From: Thermoanaerobacterium sp. PSU-2
GTDB lineage: Bacteria > Bacillota > Thermoanaerobacteria > Thermoanaerobacterales > Thermoanaerobacteraceae
Length of the DNA stretch: 64,000 nucleotides
Reading direction: 5' to 3'
NCBI RefSeq assembly: GCF_002102475.1
Contig: NZ_MSQD01000002.1
Span: 1-64,000 of the forward strand
The notes beneath the pieces were generated by a model. The model did not search any database. It had not been told where the DNA came from and saw only the letters and a program-made list of their open reading frames with translations. The position numbers and the translations under genes were made by a program. This document shows positions 43,910-51,726 of this stretch, one piece after another. Position 1 is the stretch's first letter. Every line of letters begins with the position of its first letter.

Positions 43910-44272
43910 ATGTCTGATCCACAATATTACCCTGGACATTGTAGAACGACATATACAGTAAGGCCTGGAGATTCAATGTGGACCATAGCGAATATGTTTG
44001 GCATACCATTAGACTGCTTAATAAGAGCTAATCCACAGATACCGAATCCAAATTTAATATATCCGGGACAACAAATTTGTATACCAGCATATTGCCCGCC
44101 AGAGAGACATTGCAGAGAAATGTATATAGTAAGGCCTGGAGATTCAATGTGGACTATAGCTAATATGTATGGTATTCCATTAGACTGTTTAATAAGAGCT
44201 AATCCACAGATACCAAATCCAAACTTAATATATCCAGGTCAACAAATTTGTATACCACATCACTGCTGGTAA
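43910..44272 (+). CDS. Double LysM-domain protein
   Basis: A 120-residue protein made of two nearly identical LysM modules, each beginning YxVRPGDSMWTIA and ending YPGQQICIP. There is no signal peptide or membrane helix. LysM binds peptidoglycan or chitin-like glycan. Signal-less cysteine-containing LysM proteins of this type in spore formers are often spore coat or cortex assembly proteins (SafA-like), which I infer here. GAAAGGGGG before the ATG. Each module has CRx and IPLDC cysteines. Confidence 0.88.
   Translation: MSDPQYYPGHCRTTYTVRPGDSMWTIANMFGIPLDCLIRANPQIPNPNLIYPGQQICIPAYCPPERHCREMYIVRPGDSMWTIANMYGIPLDCLIRANPQIPNPNLIYPGQQICIPHHCW
43940..44269 (+). repeat. Tandem duplication of the LysM module
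   Basis: Two copies offset by exactly 171 bases (57 codons): 43940-44110 and 44111-44269. Long blocks are identical at DNA level (for example from GTAAGGCCTGGAG onward), with most differences at third codon positions, indicating a recent duplication or gene-conversion between modules. Confidence 0.85.
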
Positions 44273-44278
44273 AATATA

Positions 44279-44317
44279 AAAATGTTGAGGTACCAAAGTA
44301 TGGTATCTCAACATTTT
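44279..44317. terminator. Bidirectional terminator between convergent genes
   Basis: A 16-bp stem (44279-44294 with 44302-44317, one G-T pair), 7-base loop. A-rich on the left and T-rich on the right, so it can end transcription in both directions. It overlaps the last codons of the minus-strand gene. Confidence 0.85.
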
Positions 44318-44946
44318 ACATGTACATAAATAACGTTTAAAAAATTGCTTTTAAATTTGATTATCTTTACTGGACCATTATCAATTTTTTCACCACATTT
44401 AAGGCAAAAAATATTTTTATTTTTAGTTATTTCTGAGTATGATTCGTCAAACCGTAATGATCCATACTTTATAAAGCTTTTCCAGCCAGTTTTACACAAT
44501 TTACGCCTATTATCATAGTCAGCATAAACCCACTTTAATAATCTGTGAAAATGAAAAGGATATTTTGTATAACTGAGAAATCTCTTTGAAAGACCAAGAG
44601 ATAATGCATAGTTTTCAAAAGTATTCTCTATTCGATCCTGAAGTGGATTCAATATTTTTGTGCTTTTGTAATTATAACCATTAGTTTTTAGATATTCTCT
44701 CAAATAGTCAAACATATAACCTCTGCAGACATGTATTTCCTCATTTTTGTCTACTTTCATTTGGTCTAAAAAACCGATTGAAATTTCAGCGGCTTTATGC
44801 AAATACAATTTTTTGCTAAAGTTATCCTCCGTATAGTATGTAAGAGGTATTATATCATAATGGTATTCATTAGTTTCGACTCTCATAACACCAATACATG
44901 TCCCACCGATTAAGCTTCCACTTCCAGCGTCATCAATCTGTATCAC
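44308..44946 (-). CDS. Hypothetical protein, minus strand
   Basis: A 212-residue protein read against the general direction. GTG start at 44946 with AAGGAG 7 bases upstream on that strand. It begins IQIDDAGSGSLIGGTCIGV, reminiscent of nuclease folds with an early acidic strand, and ends with a possible metal site (CLKCGE ... HVKC). Cysteines, histidines and many aromatic residues occur in the second half. I do not recognise a family. It is intact, so likely expressed. Confidence 0.8.
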   Translation of the reverse strand: MIQIDDAGSGSLIGGTCIGVMRVETNEYHYDIIPLTYYTEDNFSKKLYLHKAAEISIGFLDQMKVDKNEEIHVCRGYMFDYLREYLKTNGYNYKSTKILNPLQDRIENTFENYALSLGLSKRFLSYTKYPFHFHRLLKWVYADYDNRRKLCKTGWKSFIKYGSLRFDESYSEITKNKNIFCLKCGEKIDNGPVKIIKFKSNFLNVIYVHVKC

Positions 44947-44957
44947 ATTATCACTCC

Positions 44958-44986
44958 TTGCTTATATATTAATTTTATATTAAAAT
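44958..44986 (+). promoter_or_regulatory. Probable sigma-A promoter of surE
   Basis: TTGCTT (44958-44963), 17-base spacer, TAAAAT (44981-44986). It lies in the 90-base gap between the divergent starts of the minus-strand gene and surE. Confidence 0.55.
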
Positions 44987-45036
44987 CATATTAATTATTC
45001 AGTACATGAATGTAATAATATAGTAGGAGGATGCGT

Positions 45037-45789
45037 ATGAATGTTTTGCTGACAAACGATGATGGCGTTTTTTCTGATGGTATAAACCAATTGGCTGTTT
45101 TTTTAAAAGATTATTATAATGTTGTTGTCGTTGCACCTGATAGAGAAAGAAGTGCTGTGGGACATGCCATAACAATGCATAAACCTTTGAGGATTAATAA
45201 AATTAAAGATGATGATAACCTTAAAATTTTTTATGCAAATGGAACTCCGTCAGACTGTGTGAAACTGGGAATAGATGTGGTTATGGACAAAAAGCCAGAT
45301 ATTATAATTTCTGGTATTAATAATGGTTTCAATTTGGGTACAGATGTTTTGTATTCTGGGACAGTTTCGGCTGCAATGGAAGGCGCAATTAATGGTTATC
45401 CTTCGATTGCCATATCGCTGGAAGCCGGGACAAAATTATCAGACAAAGCGATGCTTTATATAAAAAAACTTATAGATAATGTTGTACAAAACGGTTTGCC
45501 AAAGAACTGTTTATTAAATGTAAACATACCGAATGTAAGTGGTGAATTTAAGGGTATAAAAATTACAAAATTAGGTCATCGAAATTATACTGAGAATTTT
45601 ACAAAAAGAATCGATCCACGAGGTATGGATTATTATTGGCTGGCAGGAAAAGTTTTAGAAAATGCCAATGACGAAGATAGTGATATAATCGCTGTTAAAA
45701 ACGGTTTTATCTCTATAACTCCAATACAACTCGACTTAACTATGTATAGCTTCATTGGTAATTTAAAAAATTGGGATATGTCTATCTGA
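45037..45789 (+). CDS. surE: 5'/3'-nucleotidase SurE
   Basis: SurE (250 residues), a metal-dependent nucleoside monophosphatase linked to stationary-phase survival. Motifs LLTNDDGVFSDG, APDRERSAVGHAIT and SGINNGFNLGTDVLYSGTVSAAMEG are complete. ATG 45037 is 6 bases after AGGAGG; ATG 45031 touches it. Confidence 0.95.
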   Translation: MNVLLTNDDGVFSDGINQLAVFLKDYYNVVVVAPDRERSAVGHAITMHKPLRINKIKDDDNLKIFYANGTPSDCVKLGIDVVMDKKPDIIISGINNGFNLGTDVLYSGTVSAAMEGAINGYPSIAISLEAGTKLSDKAMLYIKKLIDNVVQNGLPKNCLLNVNIPNVSGEFKGIKITKLGHRNYTENFTKRIDPRGMDYYWLAGKVLENANDEDSDIIAVKNGFISITPIQLDLTMYSFIGNLKNWDMSI

Positions 45790-45923
45790 ATTTTTTGAAG
45801 CAAGAAATTTATCATTAAATTTATTGGCATTTTTTATTCATCGATTGCAGGATTTTTTGTTTACGTATAGAATACTTTATATGTGGTACTAATTTAAAAT
45901 CAAACATAGAAAGGGTATAAACT

Positions 45924-46787
45924 ATGGATAAAAATGCTGATATAATTAAAAGGATTCAAGATAATTATGCACAGTTAAGCAAAAGCCAAAAAATTATAGC
46001 AGAATATATAATAAACCATTATGATAAAGCTGCCTTTATGACTGCAGCAAAATTGGGCAATAGCATAAATATAAGTGAATCTACTGTAGTTAGATTTGCA
46101 AATACTTTAGGTTATGATGGCTATCCTGAGCTTCAAAGTGCTTTACAAGAATTAATAAAAAACAAACTTACTACTGTTCAAAGGCTTGAAATGACAGATG
46201 AAACAGATGAAGTTTCTATTTTGAACAATGTGTTAAAATCTGATATAGAAAATATCAAAGCCACAAAAGAAGAAATAGATAAAAATTCATTCAAGGAAGT
46301 GGTTGATAATATCTTTAAGGCAAAGAGAATATACATAATCGGTTTTAGAAGTTCTACTGCCATTGCCGAGTATTTAGGTTTTTATCTGAATTTGATACTT
46401 GAGAATGTAATATTAGTAAAACCCGGCATATCTGATGTTTTTGAACAAATGCTTAGAGTAAATTCAGAGGACTTAGTAATTGGTATAGGATTTCCAAGGT
46501 ATTCAAAAAGGACATTGGAAGTTATGAAATATGCTAAATCTCAAAATGCAAAAATAGTTGCCATTACAGACAGTCTTATATCACCGCTTACTGAAATTGC
46601 CGATGAAATACTTTTGGCCAAGAGTAATATGGCATCATTTGTTGATTCATTAGTTGCCCCATTGAGTCTTATAAATGCACTGATCGTTTCTGTCGGTATT
46701 AGAGAGAAAGATAAGATAACAGATACATTTGAAAAATTAGAAAATATTTGGAATGAATACGGAATATATTTGTCGAAGAATATTTAA
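45924..46787 (+). CDS. MurR/RpiR family transcriptional regulator
   Basis: A 287-residue regulator with an N-terminal helix-turn-helix (MTAAKLGNSINISESTVVRFANTLGYDGYPE) and a C-terminal SIS sugar-phosphate-binding domain (IYIIGFRSSTAIAEYL). Such proteins sense phosphosugars. No sugar operon is adjacent, so its targets are unknown. The 134-base gap before it is AT-rich and holds no clear element. Ribosome site GAAAGGG. Confidence 0.92.
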   Translation: MDKNADIIKRIQDNYAQLSKSQKIIAEYIINHYDKAAFMTAAKLGNSINISESTVVRFANTLGYDGYPELQSALQELIKNKLTTVQRLEMTDETDEVSILNNVLKSDIENIKATKEEIDKNSFKEVVDNIFKAKRIYIIGFRSSTAIAEYLGFYLNLILENVILVKPGISDVFEQMLRVNSEDLVIGIGFPRYSKRTLEVMKYAKSQNAKIVAITDSLISPLTEIADEILLAKSNMASFVDSLVAPLSLINALIVSVGIREKDKITDTFEKLENIWNEYGIYLSKNI

Positions 46788-46836
46788 TTCTATAAGAGTC
46801 TAATAAGGCCTTAATTGATTTGCAGGAGGTTTATTG

Positions 46837-47454
46837 ATGTCTACTAGATTGTTTATCGTACGGCATGGTGAAACGTTATGGAATAGGCAAAAAAAAATTC
46901 AAGGTGCAAGTGATACTCAACTTTCTGATGAAGGAATGAAGCAAGCTTACTTGTTGTCTCAAAGATTAAAAAATGAAATAATAGATGTGATTTTTTCCAG
47001 TGATTTAGACAGAGCATATAAAACAGCAACTTTTATTGCAAAAAACTTTAACTTAGATGTTATAAAATTGCCAGAGCTTAGAGAGATATCGTTCGGTGTT
47101 TGGGAAGGGCTTACGGTAGATGAGATAGAAAAATCATATAAGGAATTGTATCATACGTGGAAAACTAATCCGCCAGAAGCTAAAATTGAAGGCGCTGAGA
47201 CGTTAAAAGCTGTGCAAGATAGGATATTGAATGCCACGAATAAAATCATAGAACAATATAAAAATAAAAATATACTAATCGTGTCACATGGAACAACAAT
47301 CAAAGCTTTAATTTTAGGTATGCTAAATTTGGATTTAAGTTTTTATCCTAAAATAAGACAAGACAATACAGCATTAAATATAATAGATGTAAAAGATGAT
47401 GGAAATTGCGTTTTAGTTCTGCTGAACGATACATGTCATTTAAGGGAGCGATAA
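46837..47454 (+). CDS. Histidine phosphatase family protein (phosphoglycerate mutase-like)
   Basis: A 205-residue branch-1 histidine phosphatase: FIVRHGETLWN at the N-terminus with the catalytic histidine, SSDLDRAYKTA, REISFGVWEG and VSHGTTIKAL with the second histidine. Could be a CobC-like or broad-specificity phosphatase; the substrate is unknown. ATG 46837 follows GCAGGAGG. Confidence 0.92.
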   Translation: MSTRLFIVRHGETLWNRQKKIQGASDTQLSDEGMKQAYLLSQRLKNEIIDVIFSSDLDRAYKTATFIAKNFNLDVIKLPELREISFGVWEGLTVDEIEKSYKELYHTWKTNPPEAKIEGAETLKAVQDRILNATNKIIEQYKNKNILIVSHGTTIKALILGMLNLDLSFYPKIRQDNTALNIIDVKDDGNCVLVLLNDTCHLRER

Positions 47455-47457
47455 TAA

Positions 47458-48675
47458 TTGAAAAAAGTCTTTGTAATTGGCTGTGGCCCTTCAGGAATGA
47501 TGGCTGCCATAATGAGTTCTCTAAAAGGCAATGAAGTTGTAATTTTTGAAAAAAATGATAGACCAGGGAAGAAACTCATGATAACAGGAAAAGGCAGATG
47601 TAATATAACAAATTCAGCTTCAATAAAAGAAATTATTGAAAATACGCCAACAAATGGCAAATTCCTTTATAGTGCTTTAAATGGCTTTTCTAATGCTGAT
47701 TTAATTGATTTTTTTAACAAGAATGGTTTAATGACTAAAGTTGAAAGAGGAGGAAGAGTATTTCCCGTTTCAGATAAAGCAATTGATGTACTGGATGTCC
47801 TTTTAAGGCTCATTAAAGAAAATCATATTGAAATTAGATTCAATAGCAAAGTTACTGATATACTGATTGATGGTAAATGTGTCAAAGGAATAATTGTTAA
47901 TGGCAAAAAAGAATTTTGCGACAGTTTAATACTGGCATCTGGCGGAAAATCTTATCCTTCTACAGGCTCAACTGGAGATGGGTATGATATGGCAAAAAAA
48001 TTGGGCCACAAAATAGTAGAGCCACATCCAGCATTAGTCCCTCTTGTAACCTTCGAAGATGTCAGTGAAATGATGGGATTAACACTTAAAAATATTAATG
48101 CTAAATTGTGTATAAATGGCAAATTAGTTAGAGAAGAATTTGGTGAAATGCTGTTTACACATTTTGGATTATCAGGTCCTGTAATATTGACACTAAGCAG
48201 CTTTTTTAAAACTGTTGAAGATGGAGATGTTGTAATAAAAATTGATTTAAAGCCTGCTTTAAATCATGAGAAGCTGGATGAAAGGCTTCAAAGAGATTTT
48301 AAAAAATATTCTAAAAAAGAGTTGAAGAATTCTTTGAATGATTTGCTTCCACGTTCATTGATACCTTATGTGATAAGGGTAAGCTCTTTAAATCCTGATA
48401 AAAGAGTTTCAGAATTATCAAAAGCGGAACGAGGTGCTTTAGTAAATGTTATAAAGGATCTCGCATTTCGCATAAAATCTAAGCGATCTATAAATGAGGC
48501 CATAATTACTTCTGGAGGAGTAAGCACTAAAGAAATAAATCCTAAGACGATGGAATCGCGGCTTATTAAAGGACTTTTTTTTGCCGGTGAAATAATTGAT
48601 GTAGATGCATTGACTGGCGGTTTCAACCTACAAATTTCTTTTTCTACTGGTTATTTAGCAGGAATAAATTCCTGA
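47458..48675 (+). CDS. HI0933/YhiN family flavoprotein
   Basis: A 405-residue NAD(P)/FAD-dependent oxidoreductase of the HI0933-like (YhiN) family. VIGCGPSGMMAAIMS binds FAD; GKGRCNITN and LTGGFNLQISFSTGYLAG are family signatures. Function poorly known. TTG 47458 starts 3 bases after the phosphatase stop with AAGGGAG upstream. In several Clostridia this gene precedes aroH/cmk, as here. Confidence 0.9.
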   Translation: MKKVFVIGCGPSGMMAAIMSSLKGNEVVIFEKNDRPGKKLMITGKGRCNITNSASIKEIIENTPTNGKFLYSALNGFSNADLIDFFNKNGLMTKVERGGRVFPVSDKAIDVLDVLLRLIKENHIEIRFNSKVTDILIDGKCVKGIIVNGKKEFCDSLILASGGKSYPSTGSTGDGYDMAKKLGHKIVEPHPALVPLVTFEDVSEMMGLTLKNINAKLCINGKLVREEFGEMLFTHFGLSGPVILTLSSFFKTVEDGDVVIKIDLKPALNHEKLDERLQRDFKKYSKKELKNSLNDLLPRSLIPYVIRVSSLNPDKRVSELSKAERGALVNVIKDLAFRIKSKRSINEAIITSGGVSTKEINPKTMESRLIKGLFFAGEIIDVDALTGGFNLQISFSTGYLAGINS

Positions 48676-48689
48676 AAATAAACCTTCTT

Positions 48690-48731
48690 TGCATTTTCTT
48701 ATATATTTTGCATAAAATATATAAGAATGCA
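48690..48731. repeat. Large imperfect inverted repeat upstream of the membrane protein gene
   Basis: TGCATT..CTTATATATTTT (48690-48709) pairs with AAAATATATAAGAATGCA (48714-48731) around loop GCAT, with a 2-base bulge. No T run follows. It ends two bases before the ribosome site AAGGAGG, so it may affect translation of the next gene or end the preceding message. Confidence 0.6.
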
Positions 48732-48745
48732 TAAGGAGGATTATT

Positions 48746-49210
48746 ATGGGAAAAAGAGTCAAAAAATCAGCGCGCGTATATTATTTGAGCTTTGACAATA
48801 TGATAGCCTTTTTTGTCATATTGGGCTTTTTAACTATGGTAGTGACCCAAGTATTAATGTTAAATGATAACATTAGGGTTTTTTTAAATTCTACAGAAAA
48901 GATAGAAGGTATAAACATAAACACATATCTATCAAATGATGGAACATTGGAATTGGAATTAATTAATTTGGATAAGGCACCAAAGGCTTTTATATTGATA
49001 AATGGAGATCCAAAGTACAGCTTTAAGGAGAAAAAATTAAAAATCAACATAAAACAAGGCGATCTCATTGAAATGGATGGGACAAACTACAATCAAGCAT
49101 TATATGTTAAAGTAATTGATTCAAGCGACAATGTAATAGAACCACAGAAGACAGCAGTCATAAAAGTCAACGGCGATATAGAAGTCATTGGCAGAGTGAG
49201 ATTGAGATGA
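48746..49210 (+). CDS. Hypothetical single-pass membrane protein
   Basis: A 154-residue protein with one membrane helix (about residues 17-40) and a beta-rich extracytoplasmic domain (LELELINLDKAPKAFILINGDPKY). The first residues are basic, consistent with the N-terminus inside. I do not recognise the family, though such a gene before aroH-cmk is common in related Clostridia. AAGGAGG precedes the ATG. Confidence 0.8.
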   Translation: MGKRVKKSARVYYLSFDNMIAFFVILGFLTMVVTQVLMLNDNIRVFLNSTEKIEGININTYLSNDGTLELELINLDKAPKAFILINGDPKYSFKEKKLKINIKQGDLIEMDGTNYNQALYVKVIDSSDNVIEPQKTAVIKVNGDIEVIGRVRLR

Positions 49211-49212
49211 TA

Positions 49213-49241
49213 TTGTTATAACACGATTTTTACTATATAAT
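49213..49241 (+). promoter_or_regulatory. sigma-A promoter of the aroH-cmk gene
   Basis: TTGTTA (49213-49218), 17-base spacer and perfect TATAAT (49236-49241), about 20 bases before the ribosome site AAAGGAGA. Confidence 0.72.
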
Positions 49242-49279
49242 TTATAAAGAAAGAAAAACGGAAAGGAGATTGATGTCTT

Positions 49280-50272
49280 ATAAAAGCCATTAGAGGAGCA
49301 ATAACAACTGAAAATACTAAAGAAGCAATTTTTCATGACACAATTTCTTTAATTGACGAAATTTTCCGCATCAATAAAATAAAAAGCAGTGATGTTATAT
49401 CTATATTTTTTACTGCTACAAAGGACATTGATGCAGCTTATCCTGCAGAAGCATTAAGACATAATGGAATTTCGAATATTCCAATGATGTGTTTTCAAGA
49501 AATGAACGTAAAGAAAAGTCTTGAGAAATGTATCAGAGTCGTAGTATTTATTAATTGTGAAGATGATAAAGAAGTTAAGCACATATACATGAAAAATGCT
49601 AAATTGTTGCGATTGGACTTATTAAATATTAAGGTTGCAATTGACGGCCCGGCTGGTGCAGGAAAAAGTACAGTTGCTAAGGAACTGGCAAAAAAACTAA
49701 ACTTTACTTACATCGATACAGGGGCTATGTATAGAGCTTTGACGTATAAAGCGGTAATTGAAAATATCAACATAGAAGATAAAAATAAAATAGTAGAATT
49801 GGCTTCCAATATTGATATTGAGTTGAAAAACGATAAGGTATTGTTAGATGGTATGGATGTTACAAGCGAAATTAGGACACCATCTATTTCTGAAAAAGTA
49901 TCATATATTTCAATGATACCAGAGGTAAGAGAAGTAATGGTAAAGCTGCAAAAAAGGCTATCAGATAAGGGTAGCGTCGTAATGGACGGCAGAGATATAG
50001 CGACAGTTGTAATGCCGGATGCACAATTTAAATTCTTTTTGACTGCCAGTCCTGAAATTAGGGCAATGCGTAGATACAATGAATTGACAAGCAAGAAAAT
50101 ACCTGTTAAGTATGATGATATATTAAATGATATACAAAAAAGAGATAAGAATGATACTGAAAGAGATGTTGCACCATTAAAAAAGGCTGATGATTCTATT
50201 GTTATTGACACTACAAACATGAGTATTGATGAAGTAGTAAACAAAATGTACAATATTATAGCTAATGGGTAA
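49280..50272 (+). CDS. AroH-type chorismate mutase fused to cytidylate kinase
   Basis: One open frame encodes both an AroH-fold chorismate mutase (residues about 1-114) and cytidylate kinase (about 116-330). AroH residues visible: Arg5 (AIRGAIT), Cys71, Glu74 (MCFQEM), Arg86 (KCIRV), Tyr103 (HIYMK) and LRLDL. CMK starts directly after with KVAIDGPAGAGKST and has DGRDIATVV. There is no stop or linker between them. No ATG, GTG or TTG precedes the AroH strand in this frame; a TGA lies at 49271-49273. I mark ATA 49280, 10 bases after GGAGA. Alternatively ATG 49273 (MSYK...) reaches the frame by a +1 shift at AAAA. Confidence 0.82.
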   Translation: MKAIRGAITTENTKEAIFHDTISLIDEIFRINKIKSSDVISIFFTATKDIDAAYPAEALRHNGISNIPMMCFQEMNVKKSLEKCIRVVVFINCEDDKEVKHIYMKNAKLLRLDLLNIKVAIDGPAGAGKSTVAKELAKKLNFTYIDTGAMYRALTYKAVIENINIEDKNKIVELASNIDIELKNDKVLLDGMDVTSEIRTPSISEKVSYISMIPEVREVMVKLQKRLSDKGSVVMDGRDIATVVMPDAQFKFFLTASPEIRAMRRYNELTSKKIPVKYDDILNDIQKRDKNDTERDVAPLKKADDSIVIDTTNMSIDEVVNKMYNIIANG

Positions 50273-50284
50273 AGGGGGTATCTC

Positions 50285-50863
50285 ATGTTTTATTATATAG
50301 CCAAATACATCGTTCTTTTTATTATAAATATAATTTTTAGAATAGAGGTAGATGGCTACGAAAATATTCCTGCTAATGGTCCTGTGATTATATGCCCTAA
50401 TCATATAAGCTTTTTAGATCCACCAATTGTTGGCGCCATTTTTACCAGAAGAATTTTTTTTATGGCAAAGGCCGAGCTTTTCAAAAATCCTTTATTTAGA
50501 TTCATATTAAGCAAAGGATTAGGCGCTTTTCCGGTGAAAAGAGGCACATCAGATTTAACCGCTATAAAAATTGCTTTAAATCATTTAAAAAAAGGACATG
50601 CTATTGGTATTTTCCCAGAAGGAACCAGAAGCAAAACTGGCCAATTGCAAAAAGCCGAGCCTGGTGTATCGCTTTTATCGGTAAAAGGGAAAGCACCTGT
50701 CTTACCGGTCGGGATAAAGTCAAATTATAAACTTTTTTCAAAAGTGACAATAAAGATCGGTAAACCTATTTATTTTGAAGAGTATCAAAATGTACATTTA
50801 ACATCTCAAGATATGGCAAATATTGGTGAAAAGATTATGCTGGAAATTTCAAAGTTAATTTAG
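50285..50863 (+). CDS. plsC: 1-acyl-sn-glycerol-3-phosphate acyltransferase
   Basis: PlsC (192 residues) makes phosphatidic acid at the membrane. Motif I NHISFLD (HX4D), motif III FPEGTRSKTG and an N-terminal hydrophobic anchor are present. ATG 50285 follows AAAGGGGG. Lies between cmk and ispH, a conserved Clostridia order. Confidence 0.95.
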   Translation: MFYYIAKYIVLFIINIIFRIEVDGYENIPANGPVIICPNHISFLDPPIVGAIFTRRIFFMAKAELFKNPLFRFILSKGLGAFPVKRGTSDLTAIKIALNHLKKGHAIGIFPEGTRSKTGQLQKAEPGVSLLSVKGKAPVLPVGIKSNYKLFSKVTIKIGKPIYFEEYQNVHLTSQDMANIGEKIMLEISKLI

Positions 50864-50872
50864 GAGGAAACA

Positions 50873-51724
50873 ATGAAAATATTGATAGCTGACAACGCGG
50901 GATTTTGTTTTGGGGTAAAAAGGGCAGTCAAGATGGCCTATGATCAAGTGAATAATAGTGATGATTCTAAGACCTATTCATATGGAGAGCTTATTCATAA
51001 CCCGCAAGTTGTAAAAGACCTTGAAGACAAAGGAATTAAGACTATAGAACACATCGATGAATTAGATGAAAATAGCAAGATACTTATTAGGACACATGGT
51101 ATACCTGAAAAAATTTATGATGAATTGAAAAAGAAAAAAGTAGAAATAATCGATATGACTTGTCCTTTTGTAAAAAGAGTCCAAAAAATAGTCAATGGAT
51201 ACTATAAGAAAGGATATTCTATTGTTATAATAGGGGATAGAAATCATCCGGAAGTTATAGGTGTAAATGGATGGTGTAATAATTCAGCTTATGTTATCCA
51301 ATCAACTGATGATGTAAATTCATTGCCTTTTTTAGATAAAGCCTGTGTTGTTGCGCAGACAACTATAACACAAAAAATGTGGGAAGATATCTTGGCTTTG
51401 TTGCATCTTAAAGTCAAAGAATTAATATCATATAATACAATATGCGACGCTACCAATAAAAGGCAATCATCTGCTGAAAAAATATCTAAAGAAGTAGATA
51501 TGATGATCGTCATAGGTGGAAAGAATAGCTCTAATACGCAAAAATTAAAAAAAATATGTGAAAAGAATTGTGATAAAACTGTACAAGTTGAGAGTGCTGA
51601 TGAAATTGATTTGATTACTCTAAAAGACGTTAAAACAGTCGGCATTACTGCTGGTGCATCTACTCCAGATTATTTAATACAGGAAGTCATTGATAAGATT
51701 ACAAGTGGAAGAAAGGAAGAATAA
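50873..51724 (+). CDS. ispH: 4-hydroxy-3-methylbut-2-enyl diphosphate reductase
   Basis: IspH (283 residues), the final MEP pathway enzyme, uses a 4Fe-4S cluster held by three cysteines, here in GFCFGVKRA, MTCPFVKRV and ICDATNKRQ. The GELIHNPQVV and HPEVIGV histidine motifs are present. AGGAGGAAA before the ATG. S1 follows after two bases but in a different frame, so the two are separate proteins. Confidence 0.96.
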   Translation: MKILIADNAGFCFGVKRAVKMAYDQVNNSDDSKTYSYGELIHNPQVVKDLEDKGIKTIEHIDELDENSKILIRTHGIPEKIYDELKKKKVEIIDMTCPFVKRVQKIVNGYYKKGYSIVIIGDRNHPEVIGVNGWCNNSAYVIQSTDDVNSLPFLDKACVVAQTTITQKMWEDILALLHLKVKELISYNTICDATNKRQSSAEKISKEVDMMIVIGGKNSSNTQKLKKICEKNCDKTVQVESADEIDLITLKDVKTVGITAGASTPDYLIQEVIDKITSGRKEE

Positions 51725-51726
51725 AA

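Noticed and set aside
43940-44269. CRISPR-like direct repeats
   Set aside because: Only two units of 171 bases, in frame within a LysM protein gene; no short regular repeats with unique spacers.
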